In this document: piece by piece, positions 33,798 through 40,791 of the stretch
Layout: each line of letters opens with the position of its first letter
Position numbering within the stretch: the stretch's first letter is position 1
DNA from: Hymenobacter yonginensis
GTDB lineage: Bacteria; Bacteroidota; Bacteroidia; Cytophagales; Hymenobacteraceae
Direction of reading: 5' to 3'
NCBI RefSeq assembly: GCF_027625995.1
Contig: NZ_CP115396.1
Location: 930,001 to 994,000 of the forward strand
Length of the DNA: 64,000 bases
Position numbers and translations under genes: made by a program
The notes under the pieces: generated by a model
Seen by the model: only the letters and a program-made list of their open reading frames with translations
Database searches by the model: none
Told to the model about the DNA's origin: nothing

Positions 33798-35333
33798 TTA
33801 GCTGCCAGCCTGCTGCGAGGCGGGCTCTACCAACCCCAGCACCTTGCTGGTACGGGCCCGTACCTCGGCTACCAGCTCGGGCTTGGTGGCCAACGACTGC
33901 CCGAAGGAGGGCAGCATTTCGTGGAACTTCTGCTGCCACTCCGGCGAGGCGGCCTGCTGCGGAAAGCATTTCTGCACCAGATGCACCATGATGCTGACGG
34001 CCGTAGAGGCGCCGGGCGAAGCGCCCAGCAGCGCCGCAATGGAGCCGTCGGCGCTGGTGACTACCTCGGTGCCGAACTCCAGCACGCCGCCCTGCTTTTC
34101 GTCTTTCTTGATAACCTGCACGCGCTGGCCGGCCACAGCCAGTTCCCAGTCCTGCGACTGGGCCTCGGGCATATACTCGCGCAGAGCCGCCACCCGGTCC
34201 TGCGGCGACTGGCGCACCTGCTGGATGAGGTACTTGGTGAGCGGCAGGTTTTTCAGGCCCGCCATAATCATGGGGCGCAGGTTGCTGAGCTGGATGGAGC
34301 CGGGCAAATCGAGGTAGGAGCCGGTTTTCAGGAACTTGGTGCTGAAGCCGGCGTAGGGCCCGAACAGCAGCTCCTTGCGGCCGTCAATCATGCGCGAGTC
34401 GAGGTGGGGCACCGACATGGGCGGCGAGCCGACGCTGGCTTTGCCGTAGACTTTGGCGTCGTGGCGGGCAATGACGGCGGGGTTGGTGCACTTCAGCCAC
34501 TGCCCGCTCACCGGGAAGCCCCCGAAGCCGTCGGCCTCCGGAATGCCCGACTTCTCAAGCAGCGGCAACGAGCCGCCGCCGGCCCCGATGAACACGAACC
34601 GGGCCCGCACCTTCATCGTCTGGCCGGTGGTGCGGTCTTCGGCTTTCACGCTCCAGGTGCCGTCGTCTTTGCGGCGCAGCTTCTGCACGTCGTGGTGGAA
34701 GTGCATGGTCACGCCGGGCTTTTCCTGCAGCAGATAGAACATACCGCGCGTGAGCGAGCCGAAGTTGACGTCGGTGCCCAGGTCCATGCGGGTGGCGGCC
34801 ACGGGCTGCTGCGGGTCGCGGCCCTCCATCACCAGCGGCATCCAGGCGCGCAGCTCGGCGGGGTCGGTGCTGAACTCCATGCCCTCAAACAGGGCCGACT
34901 GCGTGAGGGCCGCGTGGCGCTTGCGCAGGTACTCCACGTTTTCCTCGCCCCACACAAAGCTGATGTGCGGAATGTGGTTGATGAAGCGCTGGATTTCCTT
35001 GACGCTGTACTGCTCGGTGAGGTAGGCCCAGAACTGCTTGCTTTCCTCGAACTGCTCGGCAATCTTGAGGGCCTTGCTGATGTCGATGGTGCCGTCGGGC
35101 TTTTCGGGCGTGTAGTTCAGCTCGCAGAAAGCCGAGTGGCCGGTGCCGGCGTTGTTCCAGGCGTCGGAGCTTTCGGCGGCGGCCACGTCGAGGCGCTCCA
35201 AGATGGTGATGGTCAGGCTGGGGTCCAGCTCCTTGAGCATCAGCCCCAGCGTGGCGCTCATGATGCCGGCTCCAATCAGGACGACATCGGTAGTAGTAGT
35301 GTTGGTAGTAAGGTCGGAGGCAGGTGTGCTCAT
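33798..35333 (-). CDS. mqo: Malate:quinone oxidoreductase
   Basis: FAD-dependent, membrane-associated enzyme that oxidises malate to oxaloacetate and passes electrons to the quinone pool, replacing or assisting NAD-malate dehydrogenase in the TCA cycle. The 511-residue protein opens with an FAD Rossmann motif VVLIGAGIMSATLGLML (residues 17-33) and shows the Mqo segments WNNAGTGHSAFCELNYTPE, NHIPHISFVWGEEN and GAGGGSLPLLEKSGIPE, and ends with an SPGASTAVSIM region. The length is typical. The ATG at 35333 is chosen because the longer frame adds residues unlike the family. It is a single-gene unit. Confidence 0.96.
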   Translation of the reverse strand: MSTPASDLTTNTTTTDVVLIGAGIMSATLGLMLKELDPSLTITILERLDVAAAESSDAWNNAGTGHSAFCELNYTPEKPDGTIDISKALKIAEQFEESKQFWAYLTEQYSVKEIQRFINHIPHISFVWGEENVEYLRKRHAALTQSALFEGMEFSTDPAELRAWMPLVMEGRDPQQPVAATRMDLGTDVNFGSLTRGMFYLLQEKPGVTMHFHHDVQKLRRKDDGTWSVKAEDRTTGQTMKVRARFVFIGAGGGSLPLLEKSGIPEADGFGGFPVSGQWLKCTNPAVIARHDAKVYGKASVGSPPMSVPHLDSRMIDGRKELLFGPYAGFSTKFLKTGSYLDLPGSIQLSNLRPMIMAGLKNLPLTKYLIQQVRQSPQDRVAALREYMPEAQSQDWELAVAGQRVQVIKKDEKQGGVLEFGTEVVTSADGSIAALLGASPGASTAVSIMVHLVQKCFPQQAASPEWQQKFHEMLPSFGQSLATKPELVAEVRARTSKVLGLVEPASQQAGS

Positions 35334-35444
35334 GAGGATAGAGACGGAAACAGCCGCCCGGCGCAGACGCAACAGCGCGCTGCCGCCCGAACGGCCCGGA
35401 TACGGTACGTGAGGAGGCCGGAAAAAGGTATTGCTAGGCTGGCA

Positions 35445-35981
35445 TTAGCCCTGCAGAGCGCGCCACTCGTGCTCGAGCATGCTCATTTCAATCAGGCTCC
35501 AGTACTCGCCTTCGTAGCGCAGAATGTCGCGCGAGAGGCCTTCCTGCTGCATGCCGGCTTTCTCGTAGCAGCGGATGGCGGCGGTGTTGAAATCGTAGAC
35601 GCCCAGGTCGATGCGGTGCAACCCCAGGTCTTCGAAGCCGATGCGCAGGATGGCCTGCATCATGCCCTGGCAGATGCCGCGCCGCCGCGCCGTGCTATTG
35701 CCGACCAGCACCCGGCTGATGCGGGCGGCGCTGTTTTTGCGGCTGATGCCGCCCAGCGAAATGTGGCCCACCACCTCGCCGGTCTTGGTTTCGATGGCCT
35801 TGTACACCAGCGCGTCGGAGGTGGCGGGGTCGTTGGTGTCTTCGAGGTACCAGGCCAGCTTGTCTTCGGTGAGGGGGAAGCTAAACAAAGAGCCCGACCA
35901 GTTCATGAGCAGCTTAGCATCGGTAATCCAGTCGATAAGCTGCGGAAAGTCGGCCGGGGTGAAGTATTCGAGTCGGATCAT
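35445..35981 (-). CDS. GNAT family N-acetyltransferase
   Basis: A 178-residue acetyl-CoA-dependent acetyltransferase of the RimJ/RimL-like branch. It has the GNAT layout: N-terminal RLEYFTPADFPQLIDWI, the central strands around GEVVGHISLGGI, the acetyl-CoA binding motif with V-L-V-G-N-S-T-A-R-R-R-G-I-C-Q-G-M-M (motif A, Q/R-x-x-G-x-A like), and the closing YEKAGMQQEG motif. The acceptor is unknown; ribosomal proteins, antibiotics or amino acids are all possible. The ATG at 35981 fits the family; a frame open to 36137 adds no family sequence. Confidence 0.82.
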   Translation of the reverse strand: MIRLEYFTPADFPQLIDWITDAKLLMNWSGSLFSFPLTEDKLAWYLEDTNDPATSDALVYKAIETKTGEVVGHISLGGISRKNSAARISRVLVGNSTARRRGICQGMMQAILRIGFEDLGLHRIDLGVYDFNTAAIRCYEKAGMQQEGLSRDILRYEGEYWSLIEMSMLEHEWRALQG

Positions 35982-36188
35982 GAAATAAGCAGGAAAAAGC
36001 CGCCTGGCGAGGTCGGCCAGCGCAGCGGCCACGCGAAGGTAAGGCGGCAGACGGGCGGATTGTTTGGCTTCTATCTGCTGCGCCGCATTATTCTTTGTGG
36101 CGGTAGAATAATAAAAACCGATGCCCTGATAATGCAATAAAGGCGCCGCCCCGCGTTACCTTGTCACTCTGCGCTATACGCCCCTGCT

Positions 36189-36923
36189 ATGTTGCCGAAA
36201 TACCTGCTGCTCCCGTTGGCACTACTTGCCGCCGCCTGCCATTCTGATGCGCCGGCCGCCACTACCGTAGCCCATACCAGCCCCGATCCGGCGGCGGCGG
36301 CCGAATACAGGCCGCGGGTGGCCCGGCTGGCGGCCCGGCGCACGGCGCTGGCGGCGCGCTACCGGCAGGCCCGCACGGCCGCGCAGAAAGCGGCGGTGCT
36401 GCAACAGGCCCGGCAGTTGCTCGTGGCCAGCCTCGATACCGTTATCTGGCCGGCGTGGTACGGCACGCCGTGGGCGTTCTACGGCACCACCCAGCAGCCC
36501 CAGCAGGATTCCATTGCCTGCGGCTACTTCGTGACGACCATCCTGCGCGACGCCGGCCTGCGCCTCGACCAGGTGGCCCTGGCCAAAACCACCTCTGAAA
36601 AGCTGATCCAGAACCTTACCGACGAAGCCCACATCCGGCGCTACCGCCTCGTGCCGCAGGCCCGCTTTGTGCAGCAACTGCAGCAGCTCGGCGACGGCCT
36701 CTACATCGTGGGGCTGGACTTTCACGTGGGGTTCCTGCGCGTGCGGCAAGGGCAGGTGCGCTTCATCCATTCCACGTACCTGGGCGAGGGGCAGGTGGTG
36801 AATGAGGAGGCCGCCACCTCCGCCGCCCTGCGCTCCAAGTACCGCGTGGTGGGTTGCATTTCGGCCGATGCGCGCCTGCTGGACAGCTGGCTACGGCAGC
36901 GGCGGTTTGTATTTGGTGGCTGA
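36189..36923 (+). CDS. Lipoprotein with NlpC/P60-like cysteine-peptidase features
   Basis: A 244-residue lipoprotein. The signal peptide ends in the lipobox Leu-Ala-Ala-Ala-Cys (Cys17), followed by an Ala/Arg-rich helix (about 40-82). The C-terminal half has features of a papain-like NlpC/P60 fold: Cys111 in DSIACGYFVTTILRDAGL (compare the usual D-C-S-G-F-V), His179 in LDFHVGFLRV and His194 in VRFIHSTYLG. NlpC/P60 proteins cleave cell-wall peptide bonds, so peptidoglycan remodelling at the outer membrane or periplasm is a plausible role, but the Ser before Cys is replaced and the match is not strong. It converges on the MscS gene. Confidence 0.65.
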   Translation: MLPKYLLLPLALLAAACHSDAPAATTVAHTSPDPAAAAEYRPRVARLAARRTALAARYRQARTAAQKAAVLQQARQLLVASLDTVIWPAWYGTPWAFYGTTQQPQQDSIACGYFVTTILRDAGLRLDQVALAKTTSEKLIQNLTDEAHIRRYRLVPQARFVQQLQQLGDGLYIVGLDFHVGFLRVRQGQVRFIHSTYLGEGQVVNEEAATSAALRSKYRVVGCISADARLLDSWLRQRRFVFGG

Positions 36924-36935
36924 ACGAATTGGCAG

Positions 36936-38039
36936 CTAGCCTTCTACGCTGCCAGGCGTGAAAGGCTGGTCGGTGGGCTCGGTGAGGGTGCGGGTTTTGG
37001 GCAGGCACTGGGGGTAGTACTGCTGAATGAAGCCAATAAGCTGCTCGCGCACCGCGCACCGCAAATCAAACGCCTGGCTGGAGTTGGCCGCACTCACCAG
37101 GCACCGCAGCTCGATGGTGCGCTCCTTGGAATCCGTGACCTGCAGCACGCACACGCGCTGGTCCCAGAGCGGGTGGGCGGCCACCACGCGCTGCAGCTCG
37201 GCGCGCACGGCTTCCACCGGCAGAGTGTAGTCGGTGTACAAAAACACGGTGCCCAGCAGCTGCGCGGTGGTGCGGGTCCAGTTCTGGAAGGGCTTCTCGA
37301 TGAAGTAGTTGAGCGGCAGCACCAGCCGGCGCTCGTCCCAGATGCGCAGCACCACATACGTAAACGTAATTTCCTCGACCCGGCCCCACTCGCCTTCCAC
37401 CACCAGCACGTCGTCGAGGCGGATGGGCTGGGTGAAGGCAATCTGGAAGCCCGCCAGCAGGTTGCCGATGGAGCGCTGGGCCGCGAAGCCCACAATCACG
37501 CTGGCAATACCCGCCGAGGTCAGCAGGCCCGTTCCGATCTTACGCACCGTGGCGAAGCTCATCAGAATGAGGGCAATGGCCACGAAAATGATGAGCGACA
37601 CCGTGAGTTTTTTCACGAACTGCAGCTGCGTAAAGAGCTTGCGCACCCGCAGGTTGTCCTCGCCGTTGATGTGGTAGTGTCTCTGCACCAGGTCCTGCAC
37701 CACATCCACGGTTTTCACCAGCCCCCAGGCAAACGTAGTGAGCAGTGCCGTTTCCACGAAGCGCCGCGCCACTTCCAGGGCCCGGTCCTGCAGATCGGTG
37801 AGAGGCAGCACGAATGAGAGGACGAGCACCGGAAAAAACCACGCGCTGGGCTGGCGCAAGTGGCGCAGCACCGAGCTGGCCAGCAGCGTGGCCGGCTCGC
37901 GCCGCACGTAGGCAGCCAGCACCCCGAATACGGCCACCTTCAGCAGCCACCCGGCCAGCAAGCTGCCGGCCACGATGCCCAGCGTGCGGAGCAGGGTTTC
38001 CACTTGGTCGGGCAGCAGGTCAGGGAGTTGGAAGGGCAT
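36936..38039 (-). CDS. MscS-family mechanosensitive ion channel
   Basis: A 367-residue inner membrane channel that opens under membrane tension to release solutes. Four hydrophobic segments lie in the first 180 residues (about 18-40, 66-85, 95-112, 147-165). The pore-lining TM3 is GIASVIVGFAAQRSIGNLLA (20 residues, about 181-200) with the GxxxG/AxxxG-like pattern, followed by the beta domain IAFTQPIRLDDVLVVEGEWG and the alpha/beta C-terminal domain. This is the larger YnaI/YbdG-like form with extra membrane helices before the MscS core. It is a single-gene unit, divergent from the BLUF gene. Confidence 0.9.
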   Translation of the reverse strand: MPFQLPDLLPDQVETLLRTLGIVAGSLLAGWLLKVAVFGVLAAYVRREPATLLASSVLRHLRQPSAWFFPVLVLSFVLPLTDLQDRALEVARRFVETALLTTFAWGLVKTVDVVQDLVQRHYHINGEDNLRVRKLFTQLQFVKKLTVSLIIFVAIALILMSFATVRKIGTGLLTSAGIASVIVGFAAQRSIGNLLAGFQIAFTQPIRLDDVLVVEGEWGRVEEITFTYVVLRIWDERRLVLPLNYFIEKPFQNWTRTTAQLLGTVFLYTDYTLPVEAVRAELQRVVAAHPLWDQRVCVLQVTDSKERTIELRCLVSAANSSQAFDLRCAVREQLIGFIQQYYPQCLPKTRTLTEPTDQPFTPGSVEG

Positions 38040-38247
38040 AGTCAGGAGCTAGTAAGGCCGGCCGCAGCCGGTTGGTAGTGCTGCCATGTACCCGCAGCAT
38101 CAGGCAAAGGTTGTAGGCTGGGCGGGCCGCGGCGGCCAGCTGCGCGGCAGCCAGGCAGTTGGGTTGCCGCTGAAAAATTTACTTCTTCCAGTATATATTG
38201 TACCACCGGCTACGCTACACTGACTTAAAGCCGCTATCATTACCTAT

Positions 38248-38676
38248 ATGCATCGGATAGTATATCTCAGCTCGGCCACCGGCGACTTGGACGAGCAGCA
38301 GCTGAAGGATTTGCTGCTGCACTCGCGCCGCAAAAACCAGGCGCGCGCCATTACGGGGCTGCTGCTGGTCAGCGAGGGCGACATTCTGCAGGTGCTGGAG
38401 GGCGAGCGGCAGGCCGTGGAGCAACTCTACGACCTGATTGCCCGCGACGTTCGACACTCCCACATCTACAAGCTGGCCGACGGCCCCATTCCTGAGCGCG
38501 CTTTCCCCGACTGGTCGATGGGCTTTGCCACGGCCACGCCCGAGACGTTTGAGCAGCTGGCCGGCTACCGCAACCTGGATAGCGCCGGCTTCCTGATAAC
38601 CCAGCCGCAGAACATGGATACCGCTTTCTTCGAGGTGCTGCGCGAATTTGCCACTTTACACACCGCCAACTTCTAG
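38248..38676 (+). CDS. BLUF-domain blue-light sensor
   Basis: A 142-residue protein made of one BLUF (sensors of blue light using FAD) domain with a short C-terminal helix. The residues that form the flavin hydrogen-bond switch are all present: Tyr6 (RIVYLSSAT), Asn30 (SRRKNQARAITG), Gln48 (GDILQVLEG), Trp89 and Met91 (DWSMGF). There is no output domain, so it should act through protein partners, as do other short BLUF proteins. It is followed after 12 bases by a methyltransferase gene in the same direction. Its AT-rich upstream region (38150-38247) separates it from the divergent channel gene. Confidence 0.93.
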   Translation: MHRIVYLSSATGDLDEQQLKDLLLHSRRKNQARAITGLLLVSEGDILQVLEGERQAVEQLYDLIARDVRHSHIYKLADGPIPERAFPDWSMGFATATPETFEQLAGYRNLDSAGFLITQPQNMDTAFFEVLREFATLHTANF

Positions 38677-38688
38677 CCGCCCCGGCTC

Positions 38689-39495
38689 ATGCCCGATTAT
38701 CCCGCCAACTACACCGACATCAACCGCGCCCTTTGGAACACGAAAACCGCGCATCACGTAGCGTCGGAGTTCTACAATGTGCCCGCGTTCTTGGCAGGGG
38801 CCTCGTCGCTGAACGCCATTGAGCTGGAGCTGCTGGGCGACGTGGCCGGGCAGCGTGTGTTGCACCTGCAATGCCACTTCGGGCAGGATTCGTTGTCGCT
38901 GAGCCGGCTGGGGGCGCAGGTGACGGGCGTGGATCTGTCGGATGCGGCCATTGCCGAGGCCCGCGCGCTGAACACGCAGCTGGGGCTGGATGCGCAGTTT
39001 GTCTGCGCCGATGTGTATGCGCTGCCGCAGCATCTGCAGCAGCAGCAGTTCGATGTGGTGTATACCACCTACGGCGTGCTGGGCTGGCTGCCCGACCTGG
39101 AGCGCTGGGCGGCCGTGGTAACGCACTTTCTCCGGCCCGGCGGCCGCCTAGTGCTGGTGGAGTTTCACCCGGTGGTCTGGATGTTCGACAACAACTTCAC
39201 CCGCTTCGACTACTCCTACTTCAACCGCGAAACCATCACGGAACTGGAAACCGGCACCTACGCCGACCGCGCGGCGCCCATCGAAGCCACCTCGGTTTCC
39301 TGGAACCACAGCCTGAGCGAAGTGCTGGGCGCCCTGCTCGGCCAGGGCCTGGAAATCCGGCACTTCGACGAGTACGACTACTCGCCCTACAACTGCTTTG
39401 CCGGGCTGGAAGACGCGGGCGAGCGGCGCTACCAGTGCCCACACCTGCGCGGCAAGCTGCCGATGGTGTATTCGGTGGTGGCCCAAAAGAAGTAA
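38689..39495 (+). CDS. Class I SAM-dependent methyltransferase
   Basis: A 268-residue methyltransferase with the Rossmann motif VLHLQCHFGQDSLSLSRLGA (20 residues, motif I is L-x-C-x-F-G-x-D) and GVDLSD at the end of the second strand, then PGGRLVLVEFHPVVW. The segment WNHSLSEVLGALL and DEYDYSPYNCF close the domain. This family is widespread and its substrates are mostly unknown. It begins 12 bases after the BLUF gene, so the two could be cotranscribed, though no shared role is known. A family C repeat follows the stop. Confidence 0.8.
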   Translation: MPDYPANYTDINRALWNTKTAHHVASEFYNVPAFLAGASSLNAIELELLGDVAGQRVLHLQCHFGQDSLSLSRLGAQVTGVDLSDAAIAEARALNTQLGLDAQFVCADVYALPQHLQQQQFDVVYTTYGVLGWLPDLERWAAVVTHFLRPGGRLVLVEFHPVVWMFDNNFTRFDYSYFNRETITELETGTYADRAAPIEATSVSWNHSLSEVLGALLGQGLEIRHFDEYDYSPYNCFAGLEDAGERRYQCPHLRGKLPMVYSVVAQKK

Positions 39496-39502
39496 GCGGC
39501 CA

Positions 39503-39612
39503 GTAGCGCGAACTTTGCAGTTCGCGCCCCCGCGCCGTTGGGGTAGTTGCAATGGCGCGGGGGCTTTATCGTTTGAACGGCGCGAAGGCGCGAACTACAA
39601 AGTTCGCGCTAC
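39503..39612. repeat. Family C hairpin element
   Basis: Outer inverted repeat GTAGCGCGAACTTTGCAGTT...CGCGAACTACAAAGTTCGCG (39503 to 39612), inner pair CCCCCGCGCC with GGCGCGGGGG. It has the same layout as the element at 9888-9990 and lies between the convergent methyltransferase and nicotinamidase genes. Confidence 0.85.
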
Positions 39613-39625
39613 TGCGCTACTGGTG

Positions 39626-40231
39626 CTATATCTCGGCTGCTGCTACGAACCGGGCGCCGCGCTGCTCAAGTTCGGCGCGGGCCTGCTGGTAGCCTTCTGC
39701 ATTGATGGCGCGGGTGGCGTCTTCGATGAAAAATACCTCGAAACCTTCCTGCAGGGCGTCTTTGGCAGAGAAGTACACGCAATAGTCGGCGGCGAGGCCG
39801 GCTAGGTACACCTGCCGGACGCCACGGCCGCGCAGGTAGTCGGCCAGGCCGGTGCTTTTGCGGTGGCCGTTGTCGAAGAAGCCGCTGTAGGAGTCGAGGT
39901 CAGGGTTGGTGCCTTTGCGGAAGATGGCCTCAATGCGGTCCTGGTCGAGGGCGGGGTGGAACTCGGCGCCGGGTGTGCCCTGCACGCAGTGGTCGGGCCA
40001 GAGCGTCTGGGGCAGGCCGTGCAGGTCGATTTGCTCGAACGGCTGCCGGCCTGCGTGGCTGCTGGCAAAGCTGCCGTGGCCGGCTGGGTGCCAGTCCTGG
40101 GTAGCTACCACCAGTTCGAACCGGGGCTGCAGCGCATTAACCAGCGGAATCACCGCGTCGCCTCCCGGCACCGCCAGCGCGCCGCCGGGCACGAAATCGT
40201 TCTGAATATCAATCAGCAGGAGAGCTTTCAT
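39626..40231 (-). CDS. pncA: Nicotinamidase PncA
   Basis: Cytoplasmic amidase that converts nicotinamide to nicotinate for NAD salvage. The 201-residue protein has the catalytic triad Asp8 (LLLIDIQNDF), Lys106 (IFRKGTNPD) and Cys151 (GLAADYCVYF), and the metal-binding Asp46, His48 and His52 in QDWHPAGHGS. The length is typical. The start at 40231 matches the family N-terminus. It stands alone, converging on the methyltransferase gene across a family C repeat. No other NAD-salvage gene is seen next to it. Confidence 0.95.
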   Translation of the reverse strand: MKALLLIDIQNDFVPGGALAVPGGDAVIPLVNALQPRFELVVATQDWHPAGHGSFASSHAGRQPFEQIDLHGLPQTLWPDHCVQGTPGAEFHPALDQDRIEAIFRKGTNPDLDSYSGFFDNGHRKSTGLADYLRGRGVRQVYLAGLAADYCVYFSAKDALQEGFEVFFIEDATRAINAEGYQQARAELEQRGARFVAAAEI

Positions 40232-40290
40232 TCGGGAAAAGTAGTAGCGCGAAGCTCCTGCTCCGCGGATAGATGAAAAACGGCAGAAAT

Positions 40291-40476
40291 GTAACGCGAA
40301 GTTTCACTTCGCGGCTGCTCCGGGCGGCAAAACAGCAAACCCGCAAGACGTATCAGTGCTTCACGGCTGCTACGAAGTCAGCACTCCCGCCGGACGTGCT
40401 GGGGATTCGCGGCTGCAACGAAGTCAGCAAGCCCGCTGGACGTACCAACGTGTCGCGAAGTGGAACTTCGCGTTAC
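40291..40476. repeat. Inverted-repeat-bounded element with internal tandem units
   Basis: Ends are GTAACGCGAAGTTTCACTTC (40291) and its complement CGCGAAGTGGAACTTCGCG-TTAC (40454-40476). Inside, units starting CGGCTGC recur at 40312, 40364 and 40410, the last two sharing about 34 bases with few mismatches (ACGAAGTCAGCA is identical). It is a relative of family C (GCGCGAA...TTCGCG). Confidence 0.7.
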
Positions 40477-40617
40477 GGGTTACAAGTGCCGCCAGTATAC
40501 GGCGCTGCAGCCGTAGCAGAATACAATTGCAGGCAAAGCAGCGGCGGGCAGCAAACAGCACAACGTGAGGCGCCAGGCAGTGTACCCAGCCTGCTCAGGC
40601 CTGATACTTCGGGCGTT

Positions 40618-40645
40618 GGCAACGTTCCCGATAACGATTGCGCAA
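40618..40645 (+). promoter_or_regulatory. Candidate LacI-family operator, copy 1
   Basis: Contains CGTTCCCGATAACG (40623-40636), an imperfect palindrome CGTTnnCGnnAACG with central CpG, typical of LacI-family operators. It lies 155 bp before the ATG of the CE12-GH28 gene. Its 28-bp block is identical, except at two positions, to 46741-46768 in front of kduD, next to the LacI-type regulator gene. Confidence 0.65.
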
Positions 40646-40791
40646 AAAATACAAGAGCCGGATGCGGCCAGCCCCAACTATTCCAGTAACCTTATCAACC
40701 AGTCCGCTGATCTGCCCGGCGGCGGCATCCCGGAAACCTGCTGTTTCATTGGCTGCTGCGCCGTTTCGCCCGCCTACTTTCCCGCCCCGAT

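Larger units (their letters stand above)
40232..40791. other. Repeat-rich upstream region of the pectin locus
   Basis: About 560 bases without a convincing gene. It holds a repeat element with terminal inverted repeats (40291-40476), three loose tandem units inside it, and, closer to the CE12-GH28 gene, the 28-bp block 40618-40645 shared with the kduD upstream region. The last 110 bases are likely the promoter and leader of the pectin genes. Confidence 0.6.

Noticed and set aside
33921-36140. A 739-codon open frame on the plus strand opposite mqo and the GNAT gene
   Set aside because: It mirrors two well-supported genes, and its composition is that of an antisense frame in GC-rich DNA.
40291-40476. 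CRISPR array because of spaced direct repeats
   Set aside because: Only two or three loose units, imperfect, with spacers too short and an inverted-repeat frame around them; no cas gene is near.
40244-40790. Small frames in the region before the pectin locus
   Set aside because: They run through repeats and the candidate operator; no frame has a domain, and coding on both strands is equally open.
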